A DNA stretch of 64,000 nucleotides from Alphaproteobacteria bacterium (GTDB lineage Bacteria > Pseudomonadota > Alphaproteobacteria > Paracaedibacterales > VGCI01): assembly GCA_016870095.1 (NCBI GenBank), contig VGCI01000001.1:202922-266921 (forward strand), given 5' to 3'. Under the pieces are notes generated by a model, which saw only the letters and a list, made by a program, of their open reading frames with translations, had not been told where the DNA came from and searched no databases. The position numbers and the translations under genes were made by a program. Below, piece after piece: positions 26,701 to 36,000 of this stretch. Positions within the stretch are counted from its first letter, which is position 1, and each line of letters begins with the position of its first letter.

Positions 26701-27223
26701 GCGACTGGGTTTAAAGGGGTTAACTGAGGCTGTTGCACAATCGTATTACAGGTTGTTAGCCATTAAAGATGAATACGAAGTGGCCCGTCTCTATACCAAT
26801 GGGGACTTTACGCGGCGATTGGAACAGCAGTTTGAAGGTAAATATAAACTACAATTTCATTTGGCTCCCCCCCTGATTGCTCGCCATGACCCTCAAACAG
26901 GAGAGCTAATAAAAGCAACTTATGGTCCCTGGGTTTTTAAAATTTTTAAGCTTCTTGCAAAAGCAAAAAAACTTCGCGGAACTTATTTAGATTTGTTTGG
27001 TTACACGTTAGAACGACGCAGAGAACGTCAGTTATTACTTGATTATGAAATTACTATGGCAAAAATATTGGCTCAATTATCAACAAAAAACCATACTATT
27101 GCTTGTCAAATTGCTGAACTTCCTCAATTAATAAAGGGTTTTGGTCACGTAAAAGAACGTAATCTAAATATAGCACAAGCTTTAGAGGAAGACTTATGGA
27201 AGAAAATGGACAAGCTTACGTAG
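23750..27223 (+). CDS. Indolepyruvate ferredoxin oxidoreductase family protein (fused alpha-beta)
   Basis: A 1157-residue cytosolic oxidoreductase. It decarboxylates aryl- or branched 2-oxoacids to acyl-CoA with thiamine diphosphate and ferredoxin. The N-terminal pyrimidine-binding domain has GYRGSPLGGFD, and GINEDLSVTA follows. The TPP-binding domain has CSGCPHNT (438-445), GDGTYYHSG (504-512) and YNDAVAMTGGQ (about 535). A ferredoxin-like segment has C642-x2-C645-x2-C648-x5-C654, plus a second Cys group (SCNKDFSCVKGFCP). The gamma-like domain begins at about 727 (VAGVGGTGVVT). The C-terminal DUF6537-like region follows. This single-chain form is common in Proteobacteria that degrade aromatic amino acids. 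The gene stands alone. Confidence 0.93.
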   Translation: MSSSLLTVDLEDKYTQDSGRIFITGTQALVRLSLMQRRRDISLGVNTAGFISGYRGSPLGGFDLALWKAAHHLKNHNIEFKPGINEDLSVTAVWGSQQISLSPGATVQGVFSMWYGKGPGVDRSGDALKHANSAGTNPFGGVLALTGDDHACKSSTLAHQSEYALVDAFIPIMVPSTVQDVLDLGLMGWALSRYSGLWIGFKMLSDTVDTAASVMVDSSRLLIHQPKDFDMPPEGLHFRWPDSPLQQERRLHDFKLKAVPSFVRANHLNRSVWPESRGRKKPRFGIITVGKSYIDVRQALDDLGFDEDLAQDLGLAIFKVTVSWPLEPTSIEDFCRGLETVLVVEEKRPLIEDQLKTILYHLPATQRPDILGKMDIKGKPLLQSYYELNATQIAAVIAQCLEKLSGFDRFQGAFQQAIKKAQPKEAFQDRLARLPYYCSGCPHNTSTLPLPTGSRAVAGIGCHYMATWIAPLHTKTFTQMGAEGVPWIGQAPFTTEKHIFANLGDGTYYHSGYLAIRAAVASKVNITYKILYNDAVAMTGGQPVDGPLTVWKISQQVYAEGVRRIALVTDDLDRYPLGAPFAHGTTIHYRDELASVQESLKEWEGTSVLIYDQTCALEKRRRRKRGALSDPNKRIFINESVCEGCGDCGRKSNCLSITPLATEWGLKRSIDQSSCNKDFSCVKGFCPSFVSVIGGNLRKPQLTSFPEDLYAKLPKPKSVSLAKPYSIFVAGVGGTGVVTIGSIIGMAAHLEGKGCSIVDMAGLAQKGGAVVSHIRLSKKLEEIHATRVNSGGADLLLGADLIVSAGAEGMDKISPGRTQVIVNTHESITGHFTQNPDIQFPGEGMKADLVKAVGNNRVDFVDATALATSLLGDSITTNLFLVGYAFQKGFIPVSVDAIQEAIRLNNVAVIMNKLAFQWGRIAAVDLNLVEEFCRKEVPIEPDHVLSETLQQQITRRYDFLVDYHDQAYANRYLSFVQKVEQEEERLGLKGLTEAVAQSYYRLLAIKDEYEVARLYTNGDFTRRLEQQFEGKYKLQFHLAPPLIARHDPQTGELIKATYGPWVFKIFKLLAKAKKLRGTYLDLFGYTLERRRERQLLLDYEITMAKILAQLSTKNHTIACQIAELPQLIKGFGHVKERNLNIAQALEEDLWKKMDKLT

Positions 27224-27424
27224 CTGAATAGATTTAATTTAATCATTTGTTTAATGATGAATAAACAGCTAAATAATCGTGTTTTTGTGATGAAAATGCC
27301 ATAGGAGACCAAAAATAATTAAATAAATATAGAGTTTTTCTTGAAATTTCGGTGGAAATAGTTCATTTATTTAAGTGTAGACCAACATATTGAGATATTT
27401 AATATATTATTCCCTAAGGATTCC

Positions 27425-28882
27425 ATGAAATTTAGTGATCTCGGACTGTCGGCCGAATTAGAGCAGACTGTTAACCTACTTGGATATACAGTACCCACTC
27501 CCATACAAGAACAAGCTATCCCCCAAATTTTAAGAGGTCGCGATCTTTTTGGTTGTGCTCAAACGGGAACGGGCAAAACAGCTTCTTTTATTTTACCAAT
27601 GATTGATATTTTGCAAGGTTCACGTTCAAAGGTACGTATGCCTCGGTCTATTGTATTAGAACCGACACGAGAATTGGCAGCACAAGTGCTGGAAAGTTTT
27701 GAGACATATGGTAAGGATCATAAATTGAAAGCCGCCCTTTTAGTGGGGGGGGAGTCGATGACAGATCAGGAAAAACAGTTGAAGCGCGGTGTAGATGTGC
27801 TTATTGCGACGCCGGGGCGCCTATTAGACTTATTTGAACGAGGTCAGATTCTTCTGGCAGATGTTAAAATTCTTGTTATTGATGAAGCCGATCGCATGCT
27901 GGATATGGGATTCATTCCAGATGTGGATCGTATTGTTGCAACATTGCCAAAGATGCGTCAAACGTTACTTTTCAGTGCGACGATGCCGGGAGAGATTAAA
28001 AAGCTATCTCAATCTTATTTAATTAATCCTAAAGAAATTATTATTGCTCCCGCAACGCGTACAGCAACAACTGTTAAGCAACATGTTGTGCGGGCTGATG
28101 ATACAAAGAAGCGTGAAGCTTTACGCCAAATCTTAAGCCTGCAAGAAAATCCGGGGCCCATAATTATTTTTTGCAATCGAAAGCGAGACATCTCAGTTCT
28201 TACAAGCTCTTTAAAGCGCTATGGTTATGAAGCGGGAAGTCTTCATGGTGATATGGCACAAAGTCAAAGAAACCAAATGCTGGAAGATTTTAAGAGTGGT
28301 AAAATTACAGTTTTGGTAGCGAGTGATGTGGCTGCACGTGGGCTTGATGTTGATGGGTTGAGTTTAGTTGTTAATTTTGATGTTCCTATGAATGCTGAAG
28401 ATTATGTCCATCGTATTGGCCGTACCGGACGTGCGGGCAATACGGGTGTAGCGATTACCCTTGTAAGCCATCGTGATGAAAAGTATTTAACGGGTGTTCA
28501 AGCTTTTATCCAGCAGGAAATTCCTGTGATGGTTTTGGATGGTGCAAAAGTAGAGACTCAATCATCTGAAAAGACGGCTTCTGCAAAATTAGAAGTGACA
28601 GACAAAGATGATGACCAAGTCAAGTCAAAGGTTAAAGAGAAGATTGATGATATCAATCGACGTCATCCTCAAAAGAAAAAAGAAGTTTCTGAAAAAAATA
28701 GGGATCAACTTAAGCCAACCCAAGATCAGAGCTCATTAGAAAAGAAATCAGGTAAATCGAAATCAAGACATACATCGCGCAAATTGAATCAGCCAGATGA
28801 TGGGCCTGAAGAGACCCGTATTGGTTTTGGATTAGATGTTCCAGCCTTTATGTTGAAATCTGTTGATTTAAAAGTACTTTAA
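27425..28882 (+). CDS. DEAD-box ATP-dependent RNA helicase (RhlE-like)
   Basis: A 485-residue helicase. It begins directly with the RhlE start MKFSDLGLSAELEQTV and the Q motif YTVPTPIQEQAI. Then come AQTGTGKT (about 47-54), PTRELAAQV, DEADRMLDMGF (about 150), SATMP, and HRIGRTGRAGNTG near 338. The tail (about 375-470) is Lys/Ser/Asp-rich and lacks the repeats of the other helicase. The end has the RIGFGLDVPAFML motif seen at the C-terminus of alphaproteobacterial RhlE-like proteins. It probably works on structured RNA in ribosome maturation. It is the second RhlE-type helicase in the window. Confidence 0.94.
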   Translation: MKFSDLGLSAELEQTVNLLGYTVPTPIQEQAIPQILRGRDLFGCAQTGTGKTASFILPMIDILQGSRSKVRMPRSIVLEPTRELAAQVLESFETYGKDHKLKAALLVGGESMTDQEKQLKRGVDVLIATPGRLLDLFERGQILLADVKILVIDEADRMLDMGFIPDVDRIVATLPKMRQTLLFSATMPGEIKKLSQSYLINPKEIIIAPATRTATTVKQHVVRADDTKKREALRQILSLQENPGPIIIFCNRKRDISVLTSSLKRYGYEAGSLHGDMAQSQRNQMLEDFKSGKITVLVASDVAARGLDVDGLSLVVNFDVPMNAEDYVHRIGRTGRAGNTGVAITLVSHRDEKYLTGVQAFIQQEIPVMVLDGAKVETQSSEKTASAKLEVTDKDDDQVKSKVKEKIDDINRRHPQKKKEVSEKNRDQLKPTQDQSSLEKKSGKSKSRHTSRKLNQPDDGPEETRIGFGLDVPAFMLKSVDLKVL

Positions 28883-28955
28883 GCTCTGCATTTTAATAGA
28901 TAAGACAATGATATAAGTGTTCTATTATTGTCCTCAAATTTGTAAGAGATTAAAC

Positions 28956-30749
28956 ATGTTTAACCTAAAATTTCAAAAATTACATGAAGAGTTTTTTCAT
29001 GTTCTTTACCGTTTTCCTTTAGCCGTTCTTTCTAGCCTTTTCTTGACAATCTATGTTATGAACCCATCTTTTTGGCCTGAATCATGGCACAAGCAGGCTT
29101 TAATCTCCATTTTTGTTATCAATATTTTATGGTTCGTATCTATTGAGCTTATTGCCGAAAGTCAAAAATGGAGCAAGGCTTTCTCTACAACGTTAGCGTT
29201 ATTCGTCTTTGGCTTGATTGCCCAATATCTTTACACCCATTCTCCTGTTTTTCCTTCTACATTGCTCATGGCTTTTGGATTCATAACTTTAATATTCGTT
29301 GCACCCTTTATGGGCAAATCTGTGAACAGAGAATATATATGGTACTATCATTATAAACTTGGAATAAACGCTGTATTTGCCCTTTTGCTATCATTTATTA
29401 TTTGCAGTGGAATAGGTCTGATACTTATAAGTCTTGATTATCTTTTTCACGTGATATTAATTTATGATCAATATGAAAAACTAGTTAAAATCACAGTTTG
29501 TTTCTTTATGCCCATGATACTTATGCTGGGAATACCCTCTCGTTTTAACGAACCGGTGGAAAAGACACAAACTAAAAATGTCCAATTTTTACTGAATTAT
29601 GTAATGACACCCATCTTGTTGGTTTTCGGTCTGATTCTTGTTGTCTATTCCATTAAAATTTTTATCGCTCAAAATCTTCCTCGGGGAAAAGTAGCGTATT
29701 TAGTCGCTTGTTTAGGGGCTTTTGGTTGTTTTGCTTATTTATTAGGTGATACAGCGAAAATGTCCCTTTCAGTGATGCATAAATTTTTTCGGAAGCACTT
29801 TTTCCATCTTATGATCATTCCTCTCGTTCTGATGGGAATCGGAATTGGAGTCCGGGTTCATCAGTATGGGCTTACAATAAGCCGATATTTTGTGTGTCTA
29901 GTTTTCGCCAATTTATTGATCATTACAACGTATTCTTTTGTGGACAGTCGGGCAAGAATAACTCGTTTTATGTTGATATGGACTTCAAGTCTATTTTTGT
30001 TAGGCTCATTTGGGCCTTGGGGTATCGTGGAGCTAAGTTCGTTCAGTCAATTTAAAAGATTGCAGCATTTACTCGAAAAAAATCATATTCTTGAGAATGA
30101 CAAAATTTTAAAAATTCACCCTCCCGTTGATTTGCAAGACGAAGTTGAAATTAACAACATAATAAATTATATAATTGCCCACGGAAATCCTAAAATGTTA
30201 AAGGGGTGGTTTTGTTTAGAAGATCAAAAACTTTTTGATATACCCGATCAATCAAAGCTTAACGGAAAGGATTTAACCCTACTCATGGGTATACAATCTG
30301 GTTTAGTACCCAAGAGGAATTTGAAGAATGATACCTTTTCTTTTAAACGCCACGTGAATAATTCTAAATGGGTACCTCTGGAGGGGCAGAATTATTTGTT
30401 AAAGGATTTCCATTTCAACACGCAGAATTTTTCACAAGTTGAAGAAGTTTTACCAGGACCTTCTAAGATTATTATTAAAATTAAATTCGATAAACACAGT
30501 CAAAAACTTAGCTTTGAGAGAAAGAATGGATCTGAGTCTCGTCTGACTATTGACTTAAGAGATATGGTCTCAAAACTAAAAGATGAGCGAGATCTTTCTG
30601 TAATCGATAAAAATCTCGTTTTTGAAGGAAGAGTTGATACACTGTACTTAAAATTTATCATTCAAAAAATTAGTGGTGCAATAGAGGAAAGAGGTGATCT
30701 TAAAGTAACCGATATGAGTGGGGATTTGTTTATTAAAACAATTTCTTAA
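28956..30749 (+). CDS. DUF4153-like multi-pass membrane protein
   Basis: A 597-residue protein when started at the ATG at 28956, which has AAGAGA about eight bases upstream. An earlier in-frame GTG at 28917 adds 13 residues without a ribosome site. The first half carries about ten hydrophobic helices and the family's FPLAVLSSLFLTIYV, PFMGKSVN and FGPWGIVELSSFSQFKRL-like segments (last quoted as GPWGIVELSS). The second half (about 380-597) is soluble and Lys/Asp-rich, probably periplasmic. The function is unknown; family members sit in the inner membrane. It follows the helicase at a short distance. Confidence 0.75.
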   Translation: MFNLKFQKLHEEFFHVLYRFPLAVLSSLFLTIYVMNPSFWPESWHKQALISIFVINILWFVSIELIAESQKWSKAFSTTLALFVFGLIAQYLYTHSPVFPSTLLMAFGFITLIFVAPFMGKSVNREYIWYYHYKLGINAVFALLLSFIICSGIGLILISLDYLFHVILIYDQYEKLVKITVCFFMPMILMLGIPSRFNEPVEKTQTKNVQFLLNYVMTPILLVFGLILVVYSIKIFIAQNLPRGKVAYLVACLGAFGCFAYLLGDTAKMSLSVMHKFFRKHFFHLMIIPLVLMGIGIGVRVHQYGLTISRYFVCLVFANLLIITTYSFVDSRARITRFMLIWTSSLFLLGSFGPWGIVELSSFSQFKRLQHLLEKNHILENDKILKIHPPVDLQDEVEINNIINYIIAHGNPKMLKGWFCLEDQKLFDIPDQSKLNGKDLTLLMGIQSGLVPKRNLKNDTFSFKRHVNNSKWVPLEGQNYLLKDFHFNTQNFSQVEEVLPGPSKIIIKIKFDKHSQKLSFERKNGSESRLTIDLRDMVSKLKDERDLSVIDKNLVFEGRVDTLYLKFIIQKISGAIEERGDLKVTDMSGDLFIKTIS

Positions 30750-30863
30750 GATATACCTACAGATAGATTTATTGTGATTTATTAATTTTCTTGTTTTAGT
30801 AAATAAAATAACTATATATATGTAATTACAATTACAAACAATAAAATTGCAAAGGTAAAAATT

Positions 30864-32669
30864 ATGTTTGGCAATTTCATAAGATCAATCACACTTACTA
30901 TATTAGTATCATTTGCAATATTTTCTTCTTATGCCGCAGAAAGTAGCACGCAATCTAATAAATCAAAGGTAAATTCTGCAATACAACAAATGACCGATGC
31001 TTCTCAGCTTTATATTCATGCTTGCAACTTGGCACAGTTAGATAGTCCCTCAAAAGAAAAGGCAAAGCAGGCTTTTTTAAAAGTAATAGAGATAACGCGT
31101 GCAGCGCTAGTGGATATGCCCGTTAATACTTCTGACGTTTACAAAACATGCGTCCAATTACAAGCCATAAGCCAAAGACAACTGGGTTCATTACGCTACA
31201 ATATAGCTATGCAAGGACTCGGAGATCCTAAAAAAGTATCAGAGTCTTTCCTAAACTTAGTGCGAGCAGCAATCCAACATTTGGAAGAAAGCTACAATTT
31301 ATATTTTAGTATTAAAGATCAACAGAATGTTGTTATTACAAGTCAATCATTAGTTCCTGCCCTTGAAGCTTTCGCAACTTTATGCGCTTTTCGTGCTGAA
31401 ATAGAGACAAAGCCGAGTGTGAGCGTCGCTTTATATGAAGAGTGTATTGCTTCAAAAGAACGGAGTTGTTCTCTTCATTCTGGACAATTAGAAAACGTAA
31501 GCTTGTCCCATTATCAAGCTTTAGCAGTACATAAAATGTTGAATTTATACAATGTGATAGGAGGCATATTTGATGATCTTTGCAGCCGCCTTAAACAAAA
31601 AGATCATTCTGTGCCCGCTAATTATTCATTCAAAATGTGTTCATCAGATACCTCTAACTTGGTAAAATTTTGGGAAAAAAGAATCGTAGGTGGTAAAGTT
31701 AATTGCACCATTTTTCCGCCACAACTAAGTGTTAAGCAAACTCAGAGAACCGGTAGGAAACAAAATACTGCCGCCGGTGTCGTTGATGTTACTTCTCCTT
31801 TTTTTGATTTACTCAAAGCATTACCACCCGTTTTGGATGCAGAGGATTTTTTAGACCGGATTCGGACCTTTCAATGTGGAATTTTATGGGGCGTGTATCA
31901 AGAAGACCTTAACAATGATATTTCACGAAAAGTTGCCAGTGCGGCCTATAAAAAATATGTTTATCAAGGTGAATTTGCAAATGATCTTCCGATGGAAGAG
32001 GCTTTTATTTTTGCTCACTTAGAGGATCTCATTGGCAATCCACACCCGTTAAATAATTTCTATAAAGAATTACATGCTAAACGCAAACAAGCCAGGCATC
32101 AAAAAATGGTGGAGGCTATCAAAGCAAATTTGCTAGCCAGACAGATTGAGAACGAAAGGCAGGCTGCAATTGCTGAAGAAAGATTACAGTCAGAGAGTCG
32201 CCCTAGAACCGTACCTTTTTCTACAATCTCATCTCCATCCTATGAATACTCACCATCTGAACTTCCTAAACCAGAAATCTTGGCCCCTAAAGTTAAGGAA
32301 AAAAGGCGAGGTGTTGCCTCAGTGCCAGATAGTCAAGAAATTAAGTCTGGAACGAAAGAGGAATCTATTTCATCAAAAGAAGCAACTCTGGTTAGGCTTT
32401 CTGGAATAGAATTTGAAATTTATCAGAAAATAAATGCAAATGGAAAAATTACCATAAAAGAAGTGATTGTAATTTTGACTGCGTTCAATTGTAGGATTGA
32501 GGACGGCGCCAAGCATAAAAAAGCGACAGCTCAAAATGGAAAAGTATGGACTATCCCTGACCATTCCCAACGAGATGGCCCTATAGATCCGGCCTATCGC
32601 CGATCCTTAAGAAATTTCCTTCATATTACTTTGGAAATTGACCCTGAAGATGTGGTTTTAAAGACCTAA
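30864..32669 (+). CDS. Secreted protein with C-terminal HicA-like domain
   Basis: A 601-residue protein. A signal peptide (about 1-26, ending SYAAES) is followed by a largely alpha-helical region (about 35-420) with several cysteines and a charged helix (RQIENERQAAIAEER). A disordered Pro/Ser/Lys linker (about 440-510) leads to a C-terminal domain (about 515-601). This domain resembles HicA mRNA interferases: a first helix, then FNCRIEDGAKHKK (matching the G-S-x-H active-site turn), WTIPDHS (matching the MPxH strand), and RRSLRNFL (matching the last helix). No hicB antitoxin gene is adjacent. The bulk of the protein is not recognised. HicA in an exported protein is unusual; a host-directed or contact-dependent role is only inference. 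AAAGGT precedes the ATG. Confidence 0.7.
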   Translation: MFGNFIRSITLTILVSFAIFSSYAAESSTQSNKSKVNSAIQQMTDASQLYIHACNLAQLDSPSKEKAKQAFLKVIEITRAALVDMPVNTSDVYKTCVQLQAISQRQLGSLRYNIAMQGLGDPKKVSESFLNLVRAAIQHLEESYNLYFSIKDQQNVVITSQSLVPALEAFATLCAFRAEIETKPSVSVALYEECIASKERSCSLHSGQLENVSLSHYQALAVHKMLNLYNVIGGIFDDLCSRLKQKDHSVPANYSFKMCSSDTSNLVKFWEKRIVGGKVNCTIFPPQLSVKQTQRTGRKQNTAAGVVDVTSPFFDLLKALPPVLDAEDFLDRIRTFQCGILWGVYQEDLNNDISRKVASAAYKKYVYQGEFANDLPMEEAFIFAHLEDLIGNPHPLNNFYKELHAKRKQARHQKMVEAIKANLLARQIENERQAAIAEERLQSESRPRTVPFSTISSPSYEYSPSELPKPEILAPKVKEKRRGVASVPDSQEIKSGTKEESISSKEATLVRLSGIEFEIYQKINANGKITIKEVIVILTAFNCRIEDGAKHKKATAQNGKVWTIPDHSQRDGPIDPAYRRSLRNFLHITLEIDPEDVVLKT

Positions 32670-32786
32670 AATTAGGAGTAAGGCGGGGGGTACACAAAAA
32701 GTTGTAATGCTCTTTCCCATAAAAGGATTTTCTTCAAATTCCTCCCAATTCTTGCCTTTAGGACAGCAAAAGTCTATAACAGCCCT

Positions 32787-33029
32787 ATGGACCTATTGAA
32801 AAAACTACAATACCAAAGTTGGCATAGAGGCACGCGGGAAAATGATCTTCTCTTGGGGCCTTTTGCAGACGCCATTTTACCGACATTTACCGCATCAGAT
32901 CTTAACGCCTATCAGAAGATGTTAGAACATGATGATGCGGACATTTTTGCTTGGATTACAGGTCAAAATTCCATTCCCAAAACGGAGCCTATGATATTAC
33001 GGATTCGGGATTATCATCAATGTCGTTAA
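32787..33029 (+). CDS. sdhE: FAD assembly factor SdhE (SDHAF2/YgfY)
   Basis: An 80-residue protein that helps insert covalent FAD into the succinate dehydrogenase flavoprotein subunit. It has the diagnostic RGTRENDLLLG motif at about 14-24 (normally RGxRExD), followed by FADAILP, and the helical tail DDADIFAWITGQ. The length matches the family. The gene precedes and overlaps mfd by ten bases (mfd ATG at 33020), the same sdhE-mfd order found in other alphaproteobacteria, so the two are probably co-translated. Confidence 0.93.
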   Translation: MDLLKKLQYQSWHRGTRENDLLLGPFADAILPTFTASDLNAYQKMLEHDDADIFAWITGQNSIPKTEPMILRIRDYHQCR

Positions 33030-36000
33030 CCCAAATTTATGCGCGTGTTCCTGATGGAGCCGAAGCGCCTCTTTTTCACCGCCTATTGAGCCCAGGAACT
33101 GTCCTATACGTTTGTGCAACAGAAGCAAAAGCGCAAAGGTTAAGGGATCAGTTAGCAATTATCGCTTCTCCAAATCGACTTCTTTATTTTCCAGCTTGGG
33201 ATTGTTTGCCCTTTGATCGAGTCTCTTCGGGGCTTGATGTTATGACTACCCGTATTGATGTCCTCACAACACTCCTCGAAAAGGAACAAAACTATTGTTT
33301 GGTCACGTCTGTTGCGGCGCTTTTGCAACGCTTGCCACCTCGAAGCGCTCTAGAAGGCCAATCTTTTCAAATTCAATCCGGTCAATCGACCAAACGAGAT
33401 GAATTACTTCGTTTTTTAAATCAGATGGGTTATGTTCGATCTGAAACCGTTCGAGAATCCGGAGAGTATGCCGTTCGCGGTGGTATCGTTGATTTCTTTC
33501 CCACCGGTGTTGCGGATCCTGTGCGTGTGGATTTCTTTGGTGATGAAGTGGATCACTTACGAAGTTTTGATGCGATGGCTCAGACATCCCTCAAATCTTT
33601 AGATAAAGTGGTGTTGAAACCTGTCAGCGAACTCACTCTCACAGCTGAGGGTATTAGCCATTTTCGAATACGGTATCGCGAATTATTCGGAGCCGCTAGC
33701 GACCCCCTATATGAAGCTATATCAGCTGGACGTAAATATGGGGGAATGGAACATTGGCTCCCCCTTTTCTTTCCCCAATGTGAGACTTTGCTTGATTATT
33801 TAACTGGCGCATCCATTTTTATAGAAGAAGGGAGCGAAGGCGCAACAATTTCACATCTTCAAACCATTAATGACTATTATCAAGCTCGTCTAATGCCGAT
33901 TCCAGGTGAACACAGCTTACCGTATCGACCTTTACCCCCAGAATTATTGTATTGGACTGCTCAGGATTGGGAAAACTTCTTACAAACTAAAGCTTGGTCA
34001 AAAGTAACGCCATTTCAAGTGGAGAAAGCTCCTCAAGGTATTCCCGTAGAAGATTTTGAAGGCAAGGCTCTTCATGATTTGGGTTTATCGCAAAATATGC
34101 CAAGAAGTAAAGCATTTGAAATAGTGGCTCAAAAACTAAGAGAGGCAAGAGATGACAAAAAGCTTGTCATCTTGGCAAGCTTTACGGAAGGGGCAAGAGA
34201 TCGTCTCCTGACAATTTTACAAGAGCATGAGATCCATAATGTGCAAGTGCAGGATTTCTGGCCAACAAAGATACCTCTTGATAATTTGAGTCAGAGTATT
34301 GCTCTTGTCTATCCCTTAGAGCGTGGATTTGAATTGCCGAATTTATTGGTGTTAAGCGAGCAAGACCTTCTAGGGGATCGAGTCGCCAGAGCAACATCTA
34401 AGCGCCGAAAAGCAGATCAATTTTTTCTGGAAGCAGCCCAATTGGCACCGGATAATTTGGTTGTCCACCGTGATCATGGGATTGGTCGTTATGAAGGATT
34501 AAAAACTATCGTGGTGGGTGGCGCTGCCCATGATTGTTTGTGCTTAATTTATGAGGGGGGCGATAAACTCTTCTTGCCTGTTGAAAACATTGAAATGATC
34601 ACGCGGTATGGTGGGGAAGGGGCTGCGGCTCACTTAGATCGCTTGGGGAGTTCAGCGTGGCAAATGCGAAAAGCGAAAGTTAAGAAGCGCATCCGAGAAG
34701 TGGCAGACTATTTAATTAAAATTGCTGCGGAAAGAGCGCTTCACTCTGGGCAAATATTGGAAAAGCATCCCACTCAGTATGAAGAGTTTTGTTCGCGTTT
34801 TCCTTATGTGGAAACAGAAGATCAACAAAGAGCAATTGAGGAAGTCTTATCGGATATGTCTTCCGGAAAACCCATGGATCGGTTGGTTTGTGGAGATGTT
34901 GGATTTGGGAAAACAGAAGTTGCATTACGGGCAGCTTTTGTGGCCGTATCTCAAGGCAAACAAGTTGCCATTATTGTACCCACAACATTGTTATGTCGTC
35001 AGCACTATCGGACATTTCGAGATCGCTTCCAAGGATTCCCCTATCGAGTAGAACAAATTTCTCGATTGGTGAAAACAAGCCACGCTACAAAAGTTCGTCA
35101 AGAGATTGCGCAAGGCAAAGTTCCGATTATAATCGCAACCCATGGTTTATTATCTGACAAAACAATTTTTGCTGATCTGGGGTTATTGATTATTGATGAA
35201 GAACATCACTTTGGGGTCAAGCAGAAAGAAAAGCTAAAGAAATTGTGTGCAGATGTTCATGTATTGACCCTGACAGCGACACCCATTCCTCGCACACTTC
35301 AATTAGCGCTAAGTGGGGTGAGAGAAATGAGTCTCATCACAACGCCACCGATTGATCGCTTAGCGGTACGCACCTTTGTCATGCCTTTTGATCACGTTGT
35401 GATACGCGAAGCTATTTTGCGTGAATATTATCGAGGAGGTCAAATATTTTGCGTCAGCCCTCGGTTGGATGATCTAGCAAAACTTGAAACACAATTGAGA
35501 GAACTAACGCCAGAAATACGCATTATTACTGCACATGGTCAGATGAGTGCTACTCGATTAGAAGAAGTCATGAATGCATTTTATGATCGAGATTATGATT
35601 TACTTCTCTCAACCAATATTGTGGAATCAGGTATTGATATTGCTACAGCGAACACTCTTATTATTCATCGAGCAGATTTGTTTGGTTTGGCGCAATTGTA
35701 CCAACTCAGAGGTCGCGTAGGGCGCGGAAAAACCCAGGGATATGCTTATTTAACTTTGCCAGAAGGTAAGATTCTAACTACCAATGCAACCAAGCGCTTA
35801 GAAGTTATGCAAACACTCGATAATTTAGGCGCAGGATTTTCTTTGGCTAGTTATGACATGGATATTCGGGGTACAGGTAATATCGTGGGGGAAGAGCAAT
35901 CTGGCCATATGCGTGAAGTGGGCGTCGAGCTTTATCAGCATTTACTTCAAGAAGCTATCTTAATGGTGAGGGCAGAGCAAGAGTTGGGAACTACCCCTGA

